Shown piece after piece: positions 26,679 through 35,753 of a DNA stretch of 64,000 nt. The notes beneath the pieces were generated by a model, which saw only the letters and a program-made list of their open reading frames with translations, was not told where the DNA came from and did no database searches. A program made the position numbers and the translations under genes. Source of the stretch: Candidatus Physcocola equi (lineage in GTDB: Bacteria > Bacteroidota > Bacteroidia > Bacteroidales > Paludibacteraceae); the NCBI GenBank assembly GCA_018064855.1, contig JAGHUM010000001.1:58521-122520 (forward strand), written 5' to 3'. Each line of letters begins with the position of its first letter. Positions within the stretch are counted from its first letter, which is position 1.

Positions 26679-29600
26679 ATGAAAAAAACTGCAATTAAAG
26701 CAATGGTGGGTGCTATAGCGAAAAAAAGTATTTTGCTATCGTCACTCTTATGTGCAGCACAGGCAAATGCGACGATTAGCCTGACGGAAATCATGCCTTC
26801 CAACATCGCAACTGTTTACAGTGAACAATACGATTTCCAAGGGTATGTGGAGTTGTATAATGATGGTGCACCGGTAGATTTGAAGGGATGGATTGTTAAT
26901 AATGAATCAAAGGGCGAGATCAATTGGTCTCTCCAACTTCAAAAAACGCATATTGTACCAACAGGATATAGCCTTCTTTTCTTTGGCGAAAAAGAAACAG
27001 GCACAGAAGATGCAGAATATGAGGAGATTCCTTACTCGGTAGGCTGTGTGCCAGGTAAACTCTCAACTGATGCCAGCAGATTGGTTATTACAGACAGAGC
27101 AGGAACAACATTGACGTTCCCTTATCCAAAACAAGTGCCACATCTTTCCTATTGTCCTGATGGTTTCATGGAACCAAGTCCGGCAGCGGAAAATAATCCA
27201 GCTTACCCTTTAGAAAAACGTGTGGCAAAACCAGTTTTCTCGGCAACCCAGCCAGGTTTTTACAACGAAAAGAGTGTGGAGATCGCCTTGACTTGTGCAA
27301 CGGAAGGTGCAACGGTTTATTACACGACAAACGGTTCTATACCTACAAAGGACAACGGAACAGTATATACTTCCCCAATCAAAGTCGATTCAACAGTCCC
27401 TTTCCGCGCCAGAGCGTATAAAAATGGGGCTTTATATAGTGAAGTACTCACAGGCACTTTCTTGTTGCCTCATCCGTTCTATGCGGAATGCGGACCTCAA
27501 AATACCATTCCTATTGTGTCTATCGTGACGGATGATGAATTCCTCCACGATGGTTTGATAGGCATATATACTGTGGGCTATAATGGTTTGCCTGGCGGTT
27601 GCACCAAACGTATATATGCCAACTATTACCAAGATTGGACTCGTGCTGCCAACTTTGAATATGTGGTGGATGGCAAGGTGGTAGATAACCAAGAAGTGGA
27701 AATAGCCGTTTATGGAGGATGCTCGCGACAATATGTACCGAAGAGTTTGAAGATTAAGGCGAATAAGCGCACGGGCAAGAATGAATTCTATTACGACAAT
27801 TTCTTTACTGACCGCTCCTATACCAAATATAAGAGCCTTGCATTGAGAAATGGCGGCAATGGGTATGGTTATTTGTTCCCTCGTTGGAGAGACGGGGCCA
27901 TGCAGTATATGGGTAAAAACATGAATCTTGACATTCAGGCATATCAGCCTGTGGCCTATTTCTTAAATGGTAGTTTCTATGGAATGATGGGACTTCGTGA
28001 ACGTACTGATGATGATTATGTTTATCATAATTATGGCTACGATGACGAAGAAATAGATCACTTGAGAGAGGGTGACTACGGCTATGAGGTCAGCAAGGGT
28101 GATGACGTGGCTTACAATGCCATGATCGAGTATGTGGAGAATCATTACAACGATGCGGATTTCTTGGAACAGCTCGACAAAATGATGGATGTAGATGAAT
28201 ATATGGACTACGAAATTCTTGAGCAGTGGCTTGGTAATACCGACTGGCCTAACAATAATACGAAATTGTGGCGTAAACGTAAAATCGGTCGTTTCCGTTG
28301 GATTGTATATGATACAGACTTCGGAATGTCGCAGCATACATCTGTAACGAAAGACATGCTTAAGCTGACAACCACTGCCACTACAAGAGTACCAGAGTTT
28401 GACGTTACATTGATGAAACACTGTATGATGAATACAGATTTCAAATATCGCTTCCTCGACAAATATTTTGAGCACATGAAGACCACACTCTCAGTTGAAC
28501 GTGTGCATGCTGTTATCGATTCTATTGCGGAGATTGTGGAGGTTGACATGTGTGCCACTATGCAGGCTTCAGAAGACGATATGGGCTGGGTTGGAAATGA
28601 CGCCAAATACAATGAAGGCATCAATTCCATGAAAACTTTTGCCAACAAACGTAGTCTCAATGTCTTCAAGCAACTTCGAACCTATTACGATTTAGGCTTA
28701 GATACTTCAACGGTTGTTGTGCATGTGGTTTGTGATGGTGTGCAACCTAACTTCAGTTTCTTCATTAATGATGTTGAATACAGAGCTCCTTATCGTAAAC
28801 ATTGGACATTTACCAATGAACGTGTGAAAGTGAGGACACAGGTCCCTGCCGGTTATCTCATCGACTATTGGGAAGTCAACGGACAGCGTGTCCAGGCAGG
28901 TGATCCAAGACTTGTGAATGAAACGATGTGCATTGATACTACTCGATCAGAACAACTCTCGTTTAAGATCGTATTCAAGGAAGATCCTAATTTTGCGCTG
29001 CCTAAATTGTATATTAACGAGGTATGTGCATCCAATGGTTTCTTGTACGATGACTTTGGTGATAAACCAGACTGGATTGAAATCTACAATGGAGAAGACC
29101 ACGATGTTGATTTGGCGGGTATGACTATCATCAATAAAACATCTGGTATCTCTTCTGTATTCCCATTTGGATTCGCGGAAACCGTGATCCCTGCGGGAGG
29201 AAGAAAAGTGATTTGGGCAGACAAGAATCAAGAAGACGGACCGCTCCATTTGGCTTTCAAACTAAGCGCTTCTGCTCAGCAGGAATTGTCGCTTCAGATG
29301 GATTTTGCTGGCAATATGGAGGAACTAGATAATGTTGTTTATGACCTTCATGACAGAGATTGCTCTTATGGCCGCGTGCTTGATGGTAGTGATGAGTTTA
29401 CAATCTTCACTTGTGGAAACAACGATAAGGCTGTTCCAATGCCTACTCCAAGGTATCCTAATGGCAGCTGGACTTGTTTCCCTGAAGGAACTGCTACAGT
29501 TGATGCAAACGCTTTGGTAAAGGCTTATCCTAATCCAACAAAGGATGCCTGGACAGTTACCGCAGGCGGAGACTATGAACTGACCAACATGATGGGGCAG

Positions 29601-29711
29601 AAGCTTATGCTTGGAAATCTTCAGGCAGGCGAACAGTTCGGCTCTTCACTTCCTGCGGGTGTTTATCTGTTGAAGATAAACGGAGTGGTTGTCAAACTGG
29701 TTAAGGAATAA
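26679..29711 (+). CDS. Secreted CotH-kinase-like protein with lamin-tail and T9SS domains
   Basis: 1,010 residues from the ATG at 26679. The frame opens at 26559 but those 40 residues are not signal-like and precede the promoter box. Order: signal peptide ending QANA; lamin-tail domain (SLTEIMPSN...VELYNDG); a chitobiase/CHB_HEX-type module (VYYTTNGSIPT); a CotH domain from about residue 265 (IPIVSIVTDDEF, LRNGGNGYG, FYGMMGLRERTDD, KIGRFRWIVYDTDFGM); a second lamin-tail domain (LYINEVCASNG...DWIEIYNG); and a type-A T9SS tail (VKAYPNPTKDAW). CotH is an atypical protein kinase fold in spore-coat and secreted proteins; in exported Bacteroidota proteins its substrate is unknown. Monocistronic. 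Confidence 0.9.
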   Translation: MKKTAIKAMVGAIAKKSILLSSLLCAAQANATISLTEIMPSNIATVYSEQYDFQGYVELYNDGAPVDLKGWIVNNESKGEINWSLQLQKTHIVPTGYSLLFFGEKETGTEDAEYEEIPYSVGCVPGKLSTDASRLVITDRAGTTLTFPYPKQVPHLSYCPDGFMEPSPAAENNPAYPLEKRVAKPVFSATQPGFYNEKSVEIALTCATEGATVYYTTNGSIPTKDNGTVYTSPIKVDSTVPFRARAYKNGALYSEVLTGTFLLPHPFYAECGPQNTIPIVSIVTDDEFLHDGLIGIYTVGYNGLPGGCTKRIYANYYQDWTRAANFEYVVDGKVVDNQEVEIAVYGGCSRQYVPKSLKIKANKRTGKNEFYYDNFFTDRSYTKYKSLALRNGGNGYGYLFPRWRDGAMQYMGKNMNLDIQAYQPVAYFLNGSFYGMMGLRERTDDDYVYHNYGYDDEEIDHLREGDYGYEVSKGDDVAYNAMIEYVENHYNDADFLEQLDKMMDVDEYMDYEILEQWLGNTDWPNNNTKLWRKRKIGRFRWIVYDTDFGMSQHTSVTKDMLKLTTTATTRVPEFDVTLMKHCMMNTDFKYRFLDKYFEHMKTTLSVERVHAVIDSIAEIVEVDMCATMQASEDDMGWVGNDAKYNEGINSMKTFANKRSLNVFKQLRTYYDLGLDTSTVVVHVVCDGVQPNFSFFINDVEYRAPYRKHWTFTNERVKVRTQVPAGYLIDYWEVNGQRVQAGDPRLVNETMCIDTTRSEQLSFKIVFKEDPNFALPKLYINEVCASNGFLYDDFGDKPDWIEIYNGEDHDVDLAGMTIINKTSGISSVFPFGFAETVIPAGGRKVIWADKNQEDGPLHLAFKLSASAQQELSLQMDFAGNMEELDNVVYDLHDRDCSYGRVLDGSDEFTIFTCGNNDKAVPMPTPRYPNGSWTCFPEGTATVDANALVKAYPNPTKDAWTVTAGGDYELTNMMGQKLMLGNLQAGEQFGSSLPAGVYLLKINGVVVKLVKE

Positions 29712-29738
29712 ACACAATACAACAGACTGTTGAAACAG

Positions 29739-29773
29739 AAAGCGGGTTGCAAATCAGTTTGCAACCCGCTTTT
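29739..29773 (+). terminator. Bidirectional terminator between convergent genes
   Basis: A 15-base-pair perfect stem, AAAGCGGGTTGCAAA with TTTGCAACCCGCTTT, around TCAG. It lies between the ends of the CotH-type gene (plus) and the YqaA-type gene (minus). Confidence 0.92.
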
Positions 29774-29826
29774 GTTTATATTGTAATGTGTATGTTTCTT
29801 TAGACTTATAATTCTGAGGTCAAAAT

Positions 29827-30405
29827 CTACATCTCATTTAATACGGTTTCGCCAGCAGTCATAGCCAAATAAACCAGGGTGGCAACAACTATATATCTTC
29901 CACCTTTACCCAAAATAATAAACAACGTTGTTTTGCTAAGGTCGCATCTCAATAAACCAAGGCAGATGACGATGACCTGACCAAGAGCTGGTAAAAATGA
30001 AATGATGGCAAGAGGCGGCCCCCATTTGCGTGCTTTTTGGCTGAAACGATGCAGTTTCTGGGGCGGGATACGACCATATGTGCACAGCCATCTCAATTTG
30101 CCGAGTGTTCCCATCCAGTAGAGTGTGAGAGCTCCCAGTGTATTGCCTGCTGTTGCAATTATAATGCAAAGTACGGGGTTGAGTTGTGTGATACAAAAAA
30201 TAAATACCAATTCACTCGGAAAGGGGACAATGGTTGCAGCCAAAAAAGTGGCTAAAAACAAACCTATGTAGCCCCAGGATTCTAAAATCTCCGTAGCATC
30301 GTGATAAAATGTTCTGATGCTATCCATCAGGCCTGAGGACTCTGCTTCTGCATATAATCCGTAAACAGCTTCTATGTTATTAGATAAAGTGTCTATTAGA
30401 ACCAT
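29827..30405 (-). CDS. YqaA/DedA-family membrane protein (SNARE-associated domain)
   Basis: 192 residues with four or five hydrophobic segments. Features of the DedA superfamily: GYIGLFLATFLAATIVPFPSE (with the helix-breaking PFPSE loop), ATAGNTLGALTLYWMGTLG, and PLAIISFLPALGQVIVICLG. DedA-type proteins are linked to lipid (undecaprenyl phosphate or phospholipid) transport. It is the last gene of the purD-membrane protein-YqaA cluster, 15 bases after its neighbour. Confidence 0.85.
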   Translation of the reverse strand: MVLIDTLSNNIEAVYGLYAEAESSGLMDSIRTFYHDATEILESWGYIGLFLATFLAATIVPFPSELVFIFCITQLNPVLCIIIATAGNTLGALTLYWMGTLGKLRWLCTYGRIPPQKLHRFSQKARKWGPPLAIISFLPALGQVIVICLGLLRCDLSKTTLFIILGKGGRYIVVATLVYLAMTAGETVLNEM

Positions 30406-30420
30406 AAATTATGTGGATGA

Positions 30421-31425
30421 TTACACAAAATCTTTAATAAAGAGGATGTAAACTCCGTATCCAAAGGTTAATAAGGCAAATATGCGTGCGGCCCAAAGTG
30501 CGATTATGCTTTCGCTGACGCTCATACTTAACACACGTCCTACCACCATGCCGCTTAAAATGAGAGTTGTTCCCATAAGATTCCCATAGCCGGAATGGAA
30601 AAACAGCATCATTAGGCTTGAGAATAGGAGCAACTGGATAAAGAAAGAGAACATGCGTCTTGGTTTCAGAGTCTCATTCTGATAGGTCAGCAACTGATAT
30701 ATCAAGGCTGTGCCTGTGCTTATAATGACAACAGCCAGAAAAATGGTTTCCGAGCTGGACACTTCTGGCAGAAGTGGCGCAAAATCGGGACTGGACTGCA
30801 AATACTTAATGAAGAAAAGTTCATGTCCGGTATAAACCAATGCTGCACATCCATAGATAAGCGGAACAACTGCTCCAGTTAATGTACTCAAAAAGGTACG
30901 CAGATTGAGCACATTCATATTAAAATAGAAATAGAAGAACACCAACAGGTAGGCAAAGCATACGGGGCAGATTAGTGTCGCTATTCCTAACAACAATCCA
31001 ATGTTAAAGGTATGACTATATGGCTCATCTACAGTACATTTCAGCGCGGCGTTGATGCTGGCGAAAAGCAATAGTGTAATCACGCTTTCCTCAGAGAAAG
31101 AGTGAGGATAAAGCATGAAACCGTAAAACACTATAGCGCAAAGACTGGGCAGCATTGTGCGGATGCGAACGAAACTGAATCGCTCGTTCATGCTCAAAAT
31201 GAGGTAGGCAATACCGAGCACCACACCCATATCGGCTATCCGACTTAATACTGGATGTTCGGATAGCCATGGGGATATATGTCCAAACAAAAAGGAACTG
31301 GATTCAAAAGCGCATACATTGTCCCAATGTGCGAAATCCAACCACACGAGCAAGGCAATCACGCCACAAAGGACGTAAGTGCTGAAACTTGGTCGTATAA
31401 GGTCTTGCCACTGGGTGCGTGTCAT
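30421..31425 (-). CDS. Polytopic membrane protein of unknown function
   Basis: 334 residues, with about nine hydrophobic stretches spread along the whole length and a basic, short N-terminus (MTRTQWQDLIRPSFSTY). The pattern resembles the DUF6427-type integral membrane proteins of Bacteroidota, but I cannot confirm the family by eye. It lies between purD (35 bases upstream) and the YqaA-family gene, probably one transcript. No catalytic motif was seen. Confidence 0.75.
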   Translation of the reverse strand: MTRTQWQDLIRPSFSTYVLCGVIALLVWLDFAHWDNVCAFESSSFLFGHISPWLSEHPVLSRIADMGVVLGIAYLILSMNERFSFVRIRTMLPSLCAIVFYGFMLYPHSFSEESVITLLLFASINAALKCTVDEPYSHTFNIGLLLGIATLICPVCFAYLLVFFYFYFNMNVLNLRTFLSTLTGAVVPLIYGCAALVYTGHELFFIKYLQSSPDFAPLLPEVSSSETIFLAVVIISTGTALIYQLLTYQNETLKPRRMFSFFIQLLLFSSLMMLFFHSGYGNLMGTTLILSGMVVGRVLSMSVSESIIALWAARIFALLTFGYGVYILFIKDFV

Positions 31426-31460
31426 TGTTCCTTGTCTGTTGGTTGATGTGTCAAATTATT

Positions 31461-32732
31461 TTAAAGGTCGAAACCGATGTCGCGGCGGAAATATTTCTTG
31501 TCGTAATCAATCACCTGCGCGTTTTTGAAAGATTGTGCCAGAGCTTCCGCTTTGTTGTTTCCATAACTGCTGATGGAGATGACACGTCCGCCATTGGTGA
31601 CGAGTTGACCTTTGTCGTTGATCTTTGTTCCTGCGTGGAAAAGAATGCTGCCTTCAACCTTGTCGAGTCCGGTCATAACTTTTCCTTTCTCATAATCTTC
31701 GGGATAACCACCAGAAACGAGCATTACAGTCACTGCTGTGCGAGGGTCGATTTCGAGTACACGTTTGCTGAGGTCGTGTGCGGCAACACCTTCAAAGAGG
31801 TCAACGAGGTCGCTCTTGATACGGAGCATCACAGCTTCCGTTTCAGGGTCGCCCATACGAACGTTGTATTCAATGACCATAGGCTCGTTTTTCACATTGA
31901 TAAGACCAAGGAAAATAAAGCCTTTGTAGTCGATGTTTTCTTTTTTGAGACCTTCGATGGTTGGGATGACAATTCGTTCCTCCACTTTCTTCATGAACAC
32001 CTCATCTGCGAATGGAACAGGAGAAACCGAGCCCATGCCGCCAGTGTTGAGACCTTTGTCGCCTTCGCCAATGCGTTTGTAGTCTTTTGCTACAGGAAGA
32101 ATCTTGTAACTGTCGCCATCGGTGAGTACAAACACTGAACATTCGATGCCAGAAAGGAACTCTTCGATGACAACGGTTGCGCTTGCGTTGCCAAACATAC
32201 CGTCAAACATTTCCTTTAGTTCCTTCTTTGCTGTTTCGAGGTCTGGAATGATGAGCACGCCTTTGCCGGCAGCCAGTCCATCGGCTTTTAGAACGTATGG
32301 AGCTTCAAGGCTTTCAATGAAAGTGCAGGCATCGTTGTATGTTTCTTTGGTGAAACTCTTGTAGCGTGCGGTTGGAATGTTGTGGCGGTTCATGAATCCT
32401 TTAGCGAAATCCTTGCTGCCTTCCAATTGGGCGCCTTCTTTGCTTGGACCGATGACGCAGACGTTCTTAAGTGCAGCGTCGGCTTTGAAATAGTCTGAGA
32501 TGCCTTCAACGAGTGGCACTTCCGGACCTACAACAACCATATTGATGTTGTTTTCTTTCACGAATGAAGCAATGGCAGGGAAATCTGTTACGCTGATATT
32601 GACGTTTTCACCTGCGTTTTCTGTGCCGCCGTTGCCTGGTGCGATGAAAAGTTTTTCCACTTTAGGGCTTTGCGCTATTTTCCAAGCCATGGCGTGCTCG
32701 CGGCCGCCAGATCCGAGCAATAAAAGTTTCAT
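31461..32732 (-). CDS. purD: Phosphoribosylamine--glycine ligase
   Basis: 423 residues from the ATG at 32730-32732. The open frame extends to 32903 but those residues are unlike PurD, and the -7 box (32788-32795) lies inside that stretch. It begins [19 protein letters not shown], then [16 protein letters not shown], and the ATP-grasp core [17 protein letters not shown]. It joins glycine to phosphoribosylamine in purine synthesis. It is divergent from purE, the purine gene sharing this intergenic region. Confidence 0.95.
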   Translation of the reverse strand: MKLLLLGSGGREHAMAWKIAQSPKVEKLFIAPGNGGTENAGENVNISVTDFPAIASFVKENNINMVVVGPEVPLVEGISDYFKADAALKNVCVIGPSKEGAQLEGSKDFAKGFMNRHNIPTARYKSFTKETYNDACTFIESLEAPYVLKADGLAAGKGVLIIPDLETAKKELKEMFDGMFGNASATVVIEEFLSGIECSVFVLTDGDSYKILPVAKDYKRIGEGDKGLNTGGMGSVSPVPFADEVFMKKVEERIVIPTIEGLKKENIDYKGFIFLGLINVKNEPMVIEYNVRMGDPETEAVMLRIKSDLVDLFEGVAAHDLSKRVLEIDPRTAVTVMLVSGGYPEDYEKGKVMTGLDKVEGSILFHAGTKINDKGQLVTNGGRVISISSYGNNKAEALAQSFKNAQVIDYDKKYFRRDIGFDL

Positions 32733-32787
32733 ATTGTATTTTTTTACGTTATTTCTAAATGAATTTGCTATAAAACAAATCTTTCTG

Positions 32788-32795
32788 CAAAGATA
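32788..32795 (-). promoter_or_regulatory. -7 box TATCTTTG for purD
   Basis: TAnnTTTG on the minus strand, 56 bases before the purD ATG. It lies only 41 bases from the opposing purE box, making a compact divergent purine promoter region. Confidence 0.5.
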
Positions 32796-32836
32796 CAAAA
32801 AGCGCCCCCATATTGCGTCGTAAAAGAAAACTTTTT

Positions 32837-32844
32837 TACCTTTG
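32837..32844 (+). promoter_or_regulatory. -7 box TACCTTTG for purE-folK
   Basis: TAnnTTTG on the plus strand, 49 bases before the purE ATG; divergent from the purD box. Confidence 0.5.
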
Positions 32845-32893
32845 CATAGACAAAAGAAAAGACGATTTCCGGAAAAATACAATTTATTAGAAT

Positions 32894-33400
32894 ATGAAAC
32901 CAATAGTTAGCATTATTATGGGCAGCACAAGTGACCTTCCAGTCATGGAAAAGGCTGCTGTTTTTTTGAACGATATGCAGATCCCGTTTGAAATGAACGC
33001 TCTTTCTGCTCACCGCACGCCTTCCGAAGTGGAATCTTTTGCCCGTGAAGCGGAAGGACGTGGATTGAAGGTGATTATTGCGGCGGCAGGTATGGCTGCG
33101 GCTCTTCCTGGCGTGATTGCTGCCAACACCACATTGCCTGTGATTGGTGTGCCTATCAAGGGCATGCTCGATGGCCTTGATGCTATGCTAAGCATCATTC
33201 AGATGCCTCCTGGCATTCCTGTAGCCACTGTTGGAGTGAATGGCGCTCAAAATGCGGCGATTTTGGCTGTTGAGATGATCGCGCTTTCCGACAAGGATGT
33301 GGCTGCACGTTTGGCGGAATACAAAGGCGGATTGAAAGAAAAAATCGTAAAGGCCAACGCCGACTTGAAGGAAGTAAGTTATAAGTTCAAGACGAATTGA
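32894..33400 (+). CDS. purE: 5-(carboxyamino)imidazole ribonucleotide mutase
   Basis: 168 residues. It converts N5-CAIR to CAIR in purine synthesis. [16 protein letters not shown] binds the phosphate and [10 protein letters not shown] carries the catalytic His. The usual class I motif GGAAHLPG reads GMAAALPG here, so the second His is absent. As I recall, Bacteroides PurE proteins share this variant. The downstream [20 protein letters not shown] is normal. It overlaps folK by one base (TGATG). Confidence 0.94.
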   Translation: MKPIVSIIMGSTSDLPVMEKAAVFLNDMQIPFEMNALSAHRTPSEVESFAREAEGRGLKVIIAAAGMAAALPGVIAANTTLPVIGVPIKGMLDGLDAMLSIIQMPPGIPVATVGVNGAQNAAILAVEMIALSDKDVAARLAEYKGGLKEKIVKANADLKEVSYKFKTN

Positions 33401-33894
33401 TGACGGAGATATATCTGGGTTTAGGATCCAATTTAGGAGATAAGCGAAAAAACTTGGAGAATGCCATCTATCTTTGTCATAAATTGATAGGGGTGTTTAA
33501 AGCCAATTCTCGTTTTATGCACTCCGCTCCTTGGGGGTTTCAAAGTGACAATTCATTTCTCAACGCTGTCATTGTGCTTGAAACGCCTCATTCTGCCGAG
33601 TTGTGCTTGCAAATTGCCAACGCCATAGAACGAGAAATGGGACGTGTGCGTACTGGGGAGCCAGGTTATCACGATCGTATTATCGATATAGATATTCTGC
33701 AATATGGCGATGAAATCATCGATTTGCCTCATCTGCAGGTTCCTCATCCATTGATGCTGCAGCGTGAATTTGTTCTCCGCCCGATGGCAGAATTGGCTCC
33801 GAGCCTTGTTCATCCTGTAGTCAGGAAGACTTATAAGGAACTGCTTGACGATTTCTTGAAAGCCCAGCAGTCTGCCATGAGTAATCTGCAGTGA
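33400..33894 (+). CDS. folK: 2-amino-4-hydroxy-6-hydroxymethyldihydropteridine diphosphokinase
   Basis: 164 residues from ATG 33400, which overlaps the purE stop by one base; a TTG one codon earlier is not needed. It transfers pyrophosphate to the pterin in folate synthesis. Motifs: YLGLGSNLGDKRKNLENAI at the N-terminus, then the HPPK signature DRIIDIDILQYGDEIID and VPHPLMLQREFVLRPMAE. The length is normal. Translationally coupled to purE; folate cofactors serve purine synthesis. Confidence 0.94.
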   Translation: MTEIYLGLGSNLGDKRKNLENAIYLCHKLIGVFKANSRFMHSAPWGFQSDNSFLNAVIVLETPHSAELCLQIANAIEREMGRVRTGEPGYHDRIIDIDILQYGDEIIDLPHLQVPHPLMLQREFVLRPMAELAPSLVHPVVRKTYKELLDDFLKAQQSAMSNLQ

Positions 33895-33899
33895 AGAGA

Positions 33900-33948
33900 C
33901 TCACCACTCATAGCTCACCACTCATAGCTCACAACTCAAAGCTCAATC
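33900..33948 (+). repeat. Heptanucleotide array, seven units (CTCAnnn)
   Basis: Seven back-to-back 7-base units: CTCACCA, CTCATAG, CTCACCA, CTCATAG, CTCACAA, CTCAAAG, CTCAATC. It fills the gap between the convergent folK and dacB stops, and its end overlaps the dacB stop codon. No hairpin terminator is present in this gap. Confidence 0.9.
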
Positions 33949-35491
33949 ACTTTTTAGCGGCAGTCGCTTTCTTTGCGGTTGTCGCTTTTTTCGTGGTTGA
34001 TGTTTTTTTAGTCGTGGTTGTTGTCTTTTTTGTGGTTGCGTCAGGACCGCCGATGGCCATCATGACATTGTTGAGTAACGTACCTGCGGCAGTGCGGCAT
34101 TGAGCGCGTGTGCAGTCGTAGTTGTTGACCATCACTGTGAACGCATACCATCTCTTATTCCATTGAATATAGCCGGTGTAGTTGAGCACACGTTCCATGC
34201 TGCCGCTTTTTGCCCAAGCCTTTCCGGCCAGATTAGTTCCGGCCATAAAACTCTTCACAGTTCCGTTGATACCCGCTTTGGGTAGGCTTTCCAAAAAGAG
34301 TTGGCTGTATTTGCTTTTCTTCTTCATATAGACCAGCACATTGGTGAGCACTTCAGGGCTGATGCCGTTTTTCATAGAAAGCCCAGAACCATCAACCTGA
34401 TGAAGAGTGCTGGTGCTTATCCCTTTGTTTTTCCAGTGATTGCTGACGACGATTGGCGCTGTCTCATAACTGCCAATGCTGCCATTGAGAGTGGAGAGAT
34501 ATAGAAAAAAGTTTTCAGCAAAAAGATTAACGCTTTGGTAGTTTGTCTTTTTGATAATGGTGCCAATAGGTAGTGAATAGAATTTGTAGATGCAGTTCTC
34601 TTTTGGAGCTCTTTCGCTGGTCCAGATATTAGAACGCGCACCTTTTGTTTTAATGCCGGCTTCGTTTAGTACTTTGTTAAGGGAATCAGCCATCAAGAGA
34701 GACGGATCTGGTATTTCAAGTTGTACTACTGTTTTCTTGTTGGCGGGGACTCGCCCGCGTACTATCTTGTTCCAAGAATAGACGTCGCCATATATGTGCC
34801 ACCAGATTGGAGTTCCGGGCAGCATTCGGTTGTCTATTTTGTACAAGTCGGAGTGGGGGAGTATGTTTTCTATTTCAACGTTACCTGTTGAGTCGTTCCC
34901 AATGCAGGTAGCGGCAAAAAGATTGTCGTGAAAACAGAGTGCTGTAGGTGTTTGCGCATAGTTGGTGCCAATGTCTTCCGTCAGCCAACCAGGGTGTGCG
35001 CCCATGCGTTGGTAAAGAGATGCGTCACCCACGATTTCTCCGTCTATGTTTTTTATGCCAGATAGTTGAATGGCTTTCAGCATACGGACAAAAATGGGGT
35101 TGTGGGGGAAATAGTCCGATTCCATGGTTGGGTCTCCGCCTCCCACAATGTAAAGATTCCCATGAAGCACCGAGTCGATGATTTCCCCTGAATAATTCAG
35201 AGTGGTGACAAACCTGAATGTGTCGGTCAGTATTTCAAGAGCAGTCGCTGTTGTGAGGGCCTTTGTGATAGATGCTGGGATTCGGTTTTGCTGTGACTGA
35301 TATTCTGCGACGACCTCGCCAGTCTCCACATCTTTTACAAGAACCCCCAGACTGGCCGCTTGAAATCCTTTGGTCGCGACGAACTTTTGAACGGCGTCGT
35401 CTCCAATGTGTTTGTTGGTGTCATTTTGTGCATTTGCAAAAAGAATGGGGAACAAAAGAGTCAGACATATATAAATGGTGCGTATATTCAT
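33947..35491 (-). CDS. dacB: D-alanyl-D-alanine carboxypeptidase/endopeptidase (PBP4 type, family S13)
   Basis: 514 residues from the ATG at 35489-35491; 16 upstream in-frame codons precede the signal peptide and are not included. The signal peptide ends LFANAQ. The penicillin-binding triad is clear: SxxK in IPASITKALT, SxN in QSVNLFAEN, and K-S-G in WAKSGSMERV. It trims or cross-link-cleaves peptidoglycan in the periplasm. The last ~30 residues are an unusual low-complexity tail of only Thr, Lys, Ala and Ser, not part of the fold. The gene is flanked on both sides by heptanucleotide arrays. Confidence 0.93.
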   Translation of the reverse strand: MNIRTIYICLTLLFPILFANAQNDTNKHIGDDAVQKFVATKGFQAASLGVLVKDVETGEVVAEYQSQQNRIPASITKALTTATALEILTDTFRFVTTLNYSGEIIDSVLHGNLYIVGGGDPTMESDYFPHNPIFVRMLKAIQLSGIKNIDGEIVGDASLYQRMGAHPGWLTEDIGTNYAQTPTALCFHDNLFAATCIGNDSTGNVEIENILPHSDLYKIDNRMLPGTPIWWHIYGDVYSWNKIVRGRVPANKKTVVQLEIPDPSLLMADSLNKVLNEAGIKTKGARSNIWTSERAPKENCIYKFYSLPIGTIIKKTNYQSVNLFAENFFLYLSTLNGSIGSYETAPIVVSNHWKNKGISTSTLHQVDGSGLSMKNGISPEVLTNVLVYMKKKSKYSQLFLESLPKAGINGTVKSFMAGTNLAGKAWAKSGSMERVLNYTGYIQWNKRWYAFTVMVNNYDCTRAQCRTAAGTLLNNVMMAIGGPDATTKKTTTTTKKTSTTKKATTAKKATAAKK

Positions 35492-35509
35492 GTTTTTTCG
35501 TATTTTTTG

Positions 35510-35517
35510 CAAATTTA
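35510..35517 (-). promoter_or_regulatory. -7 box TAAATTTG for dacB
   Basis: TAnnTTTG on the minus strand, 19 bases before the chosen dacB ATG, close but workable. It supports the shorter start. Confidence 0.45.
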
Positions 35518-35528
35518 AAAAAAATAGA

Positions 35529-35566
35529 TCACAACTCATAACTCATGGCTCATGGCTCATAACTTA
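35529..35566 (+). repeat. Heptanucleotide array upstream of dacB and the polysaccharide locus
   Basis: Four clear units (CTCATAA, CTCATGG, CTCATGG, CTCATAA) with partial copies at both ends, exactly 7-base spaced. It lies between the divergent dacB and upxY promoters. Confidence 0.88.
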
Positions 35567-35614
35567 TTTCAAAAAAATAGTCCAATTCGAGAACGTTATT
35601 TGAAAAAATAGTTG

Positions 35615-35622
35615 TATCTTTG
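35615..35622 (+). promoter_or_regulatory. -7 box TATCTTTG of the polysaccharide locus
   Basis: TAnnTTTG match 131 bases before the upxY ATG, giving a leader of about 125 bases. No pair of long inverted repeats flanks it, so I see no sign that this promoter is invertible as in many Bacteroides capsule loci. Confidence 0.5.
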
Positions 35623-35628
35623 TCAAAG

Positions 35629-35670
35629 TTACCCTTGAAGAACACCTTGTTTGGAGTTCTGCAAAGGTAA
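35629..35670 (+). promoter_or_regulatory. Leader hairpin between the locus promoter and upxY
   Basis: TTACCCTTGAAGAAC (35629-35643) pairs with GTTCTGCAAAGGTAA (35656-35670), 13 of 15 positions, around a 12-base loop. It begins about where transcription should start. A 5' hairpin is a plausible recognition or pausing element for the UpxY antiterminator encoded just downstream. No T run follows, so it is not a terminator. Confidence 0.55.
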
Positions 35671-35753
35671 TGAAGAAAAACCTGTATTAAACTTGTATTG
35701 TTTGTAAATTCTTTAAAATAAGACATTTACACTTGATATAAGGAGCTAAGAGT

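Noticed and set aside
32733..32903. N-terminal extension of PurD to 32903
   Set aside because: The extension is not PurD-like, contains the purD promoter box and overlaps the purE start on the other strand.
35529..35753. Invertible capsule promoter as in Bacteroides fragilis
   Set aside because: I searched for inverted repeats of 15 or more bases flanking the -7 box on both sides and found only the downstream hairpin, which does not enclose the promoter. No invertase gene is near.
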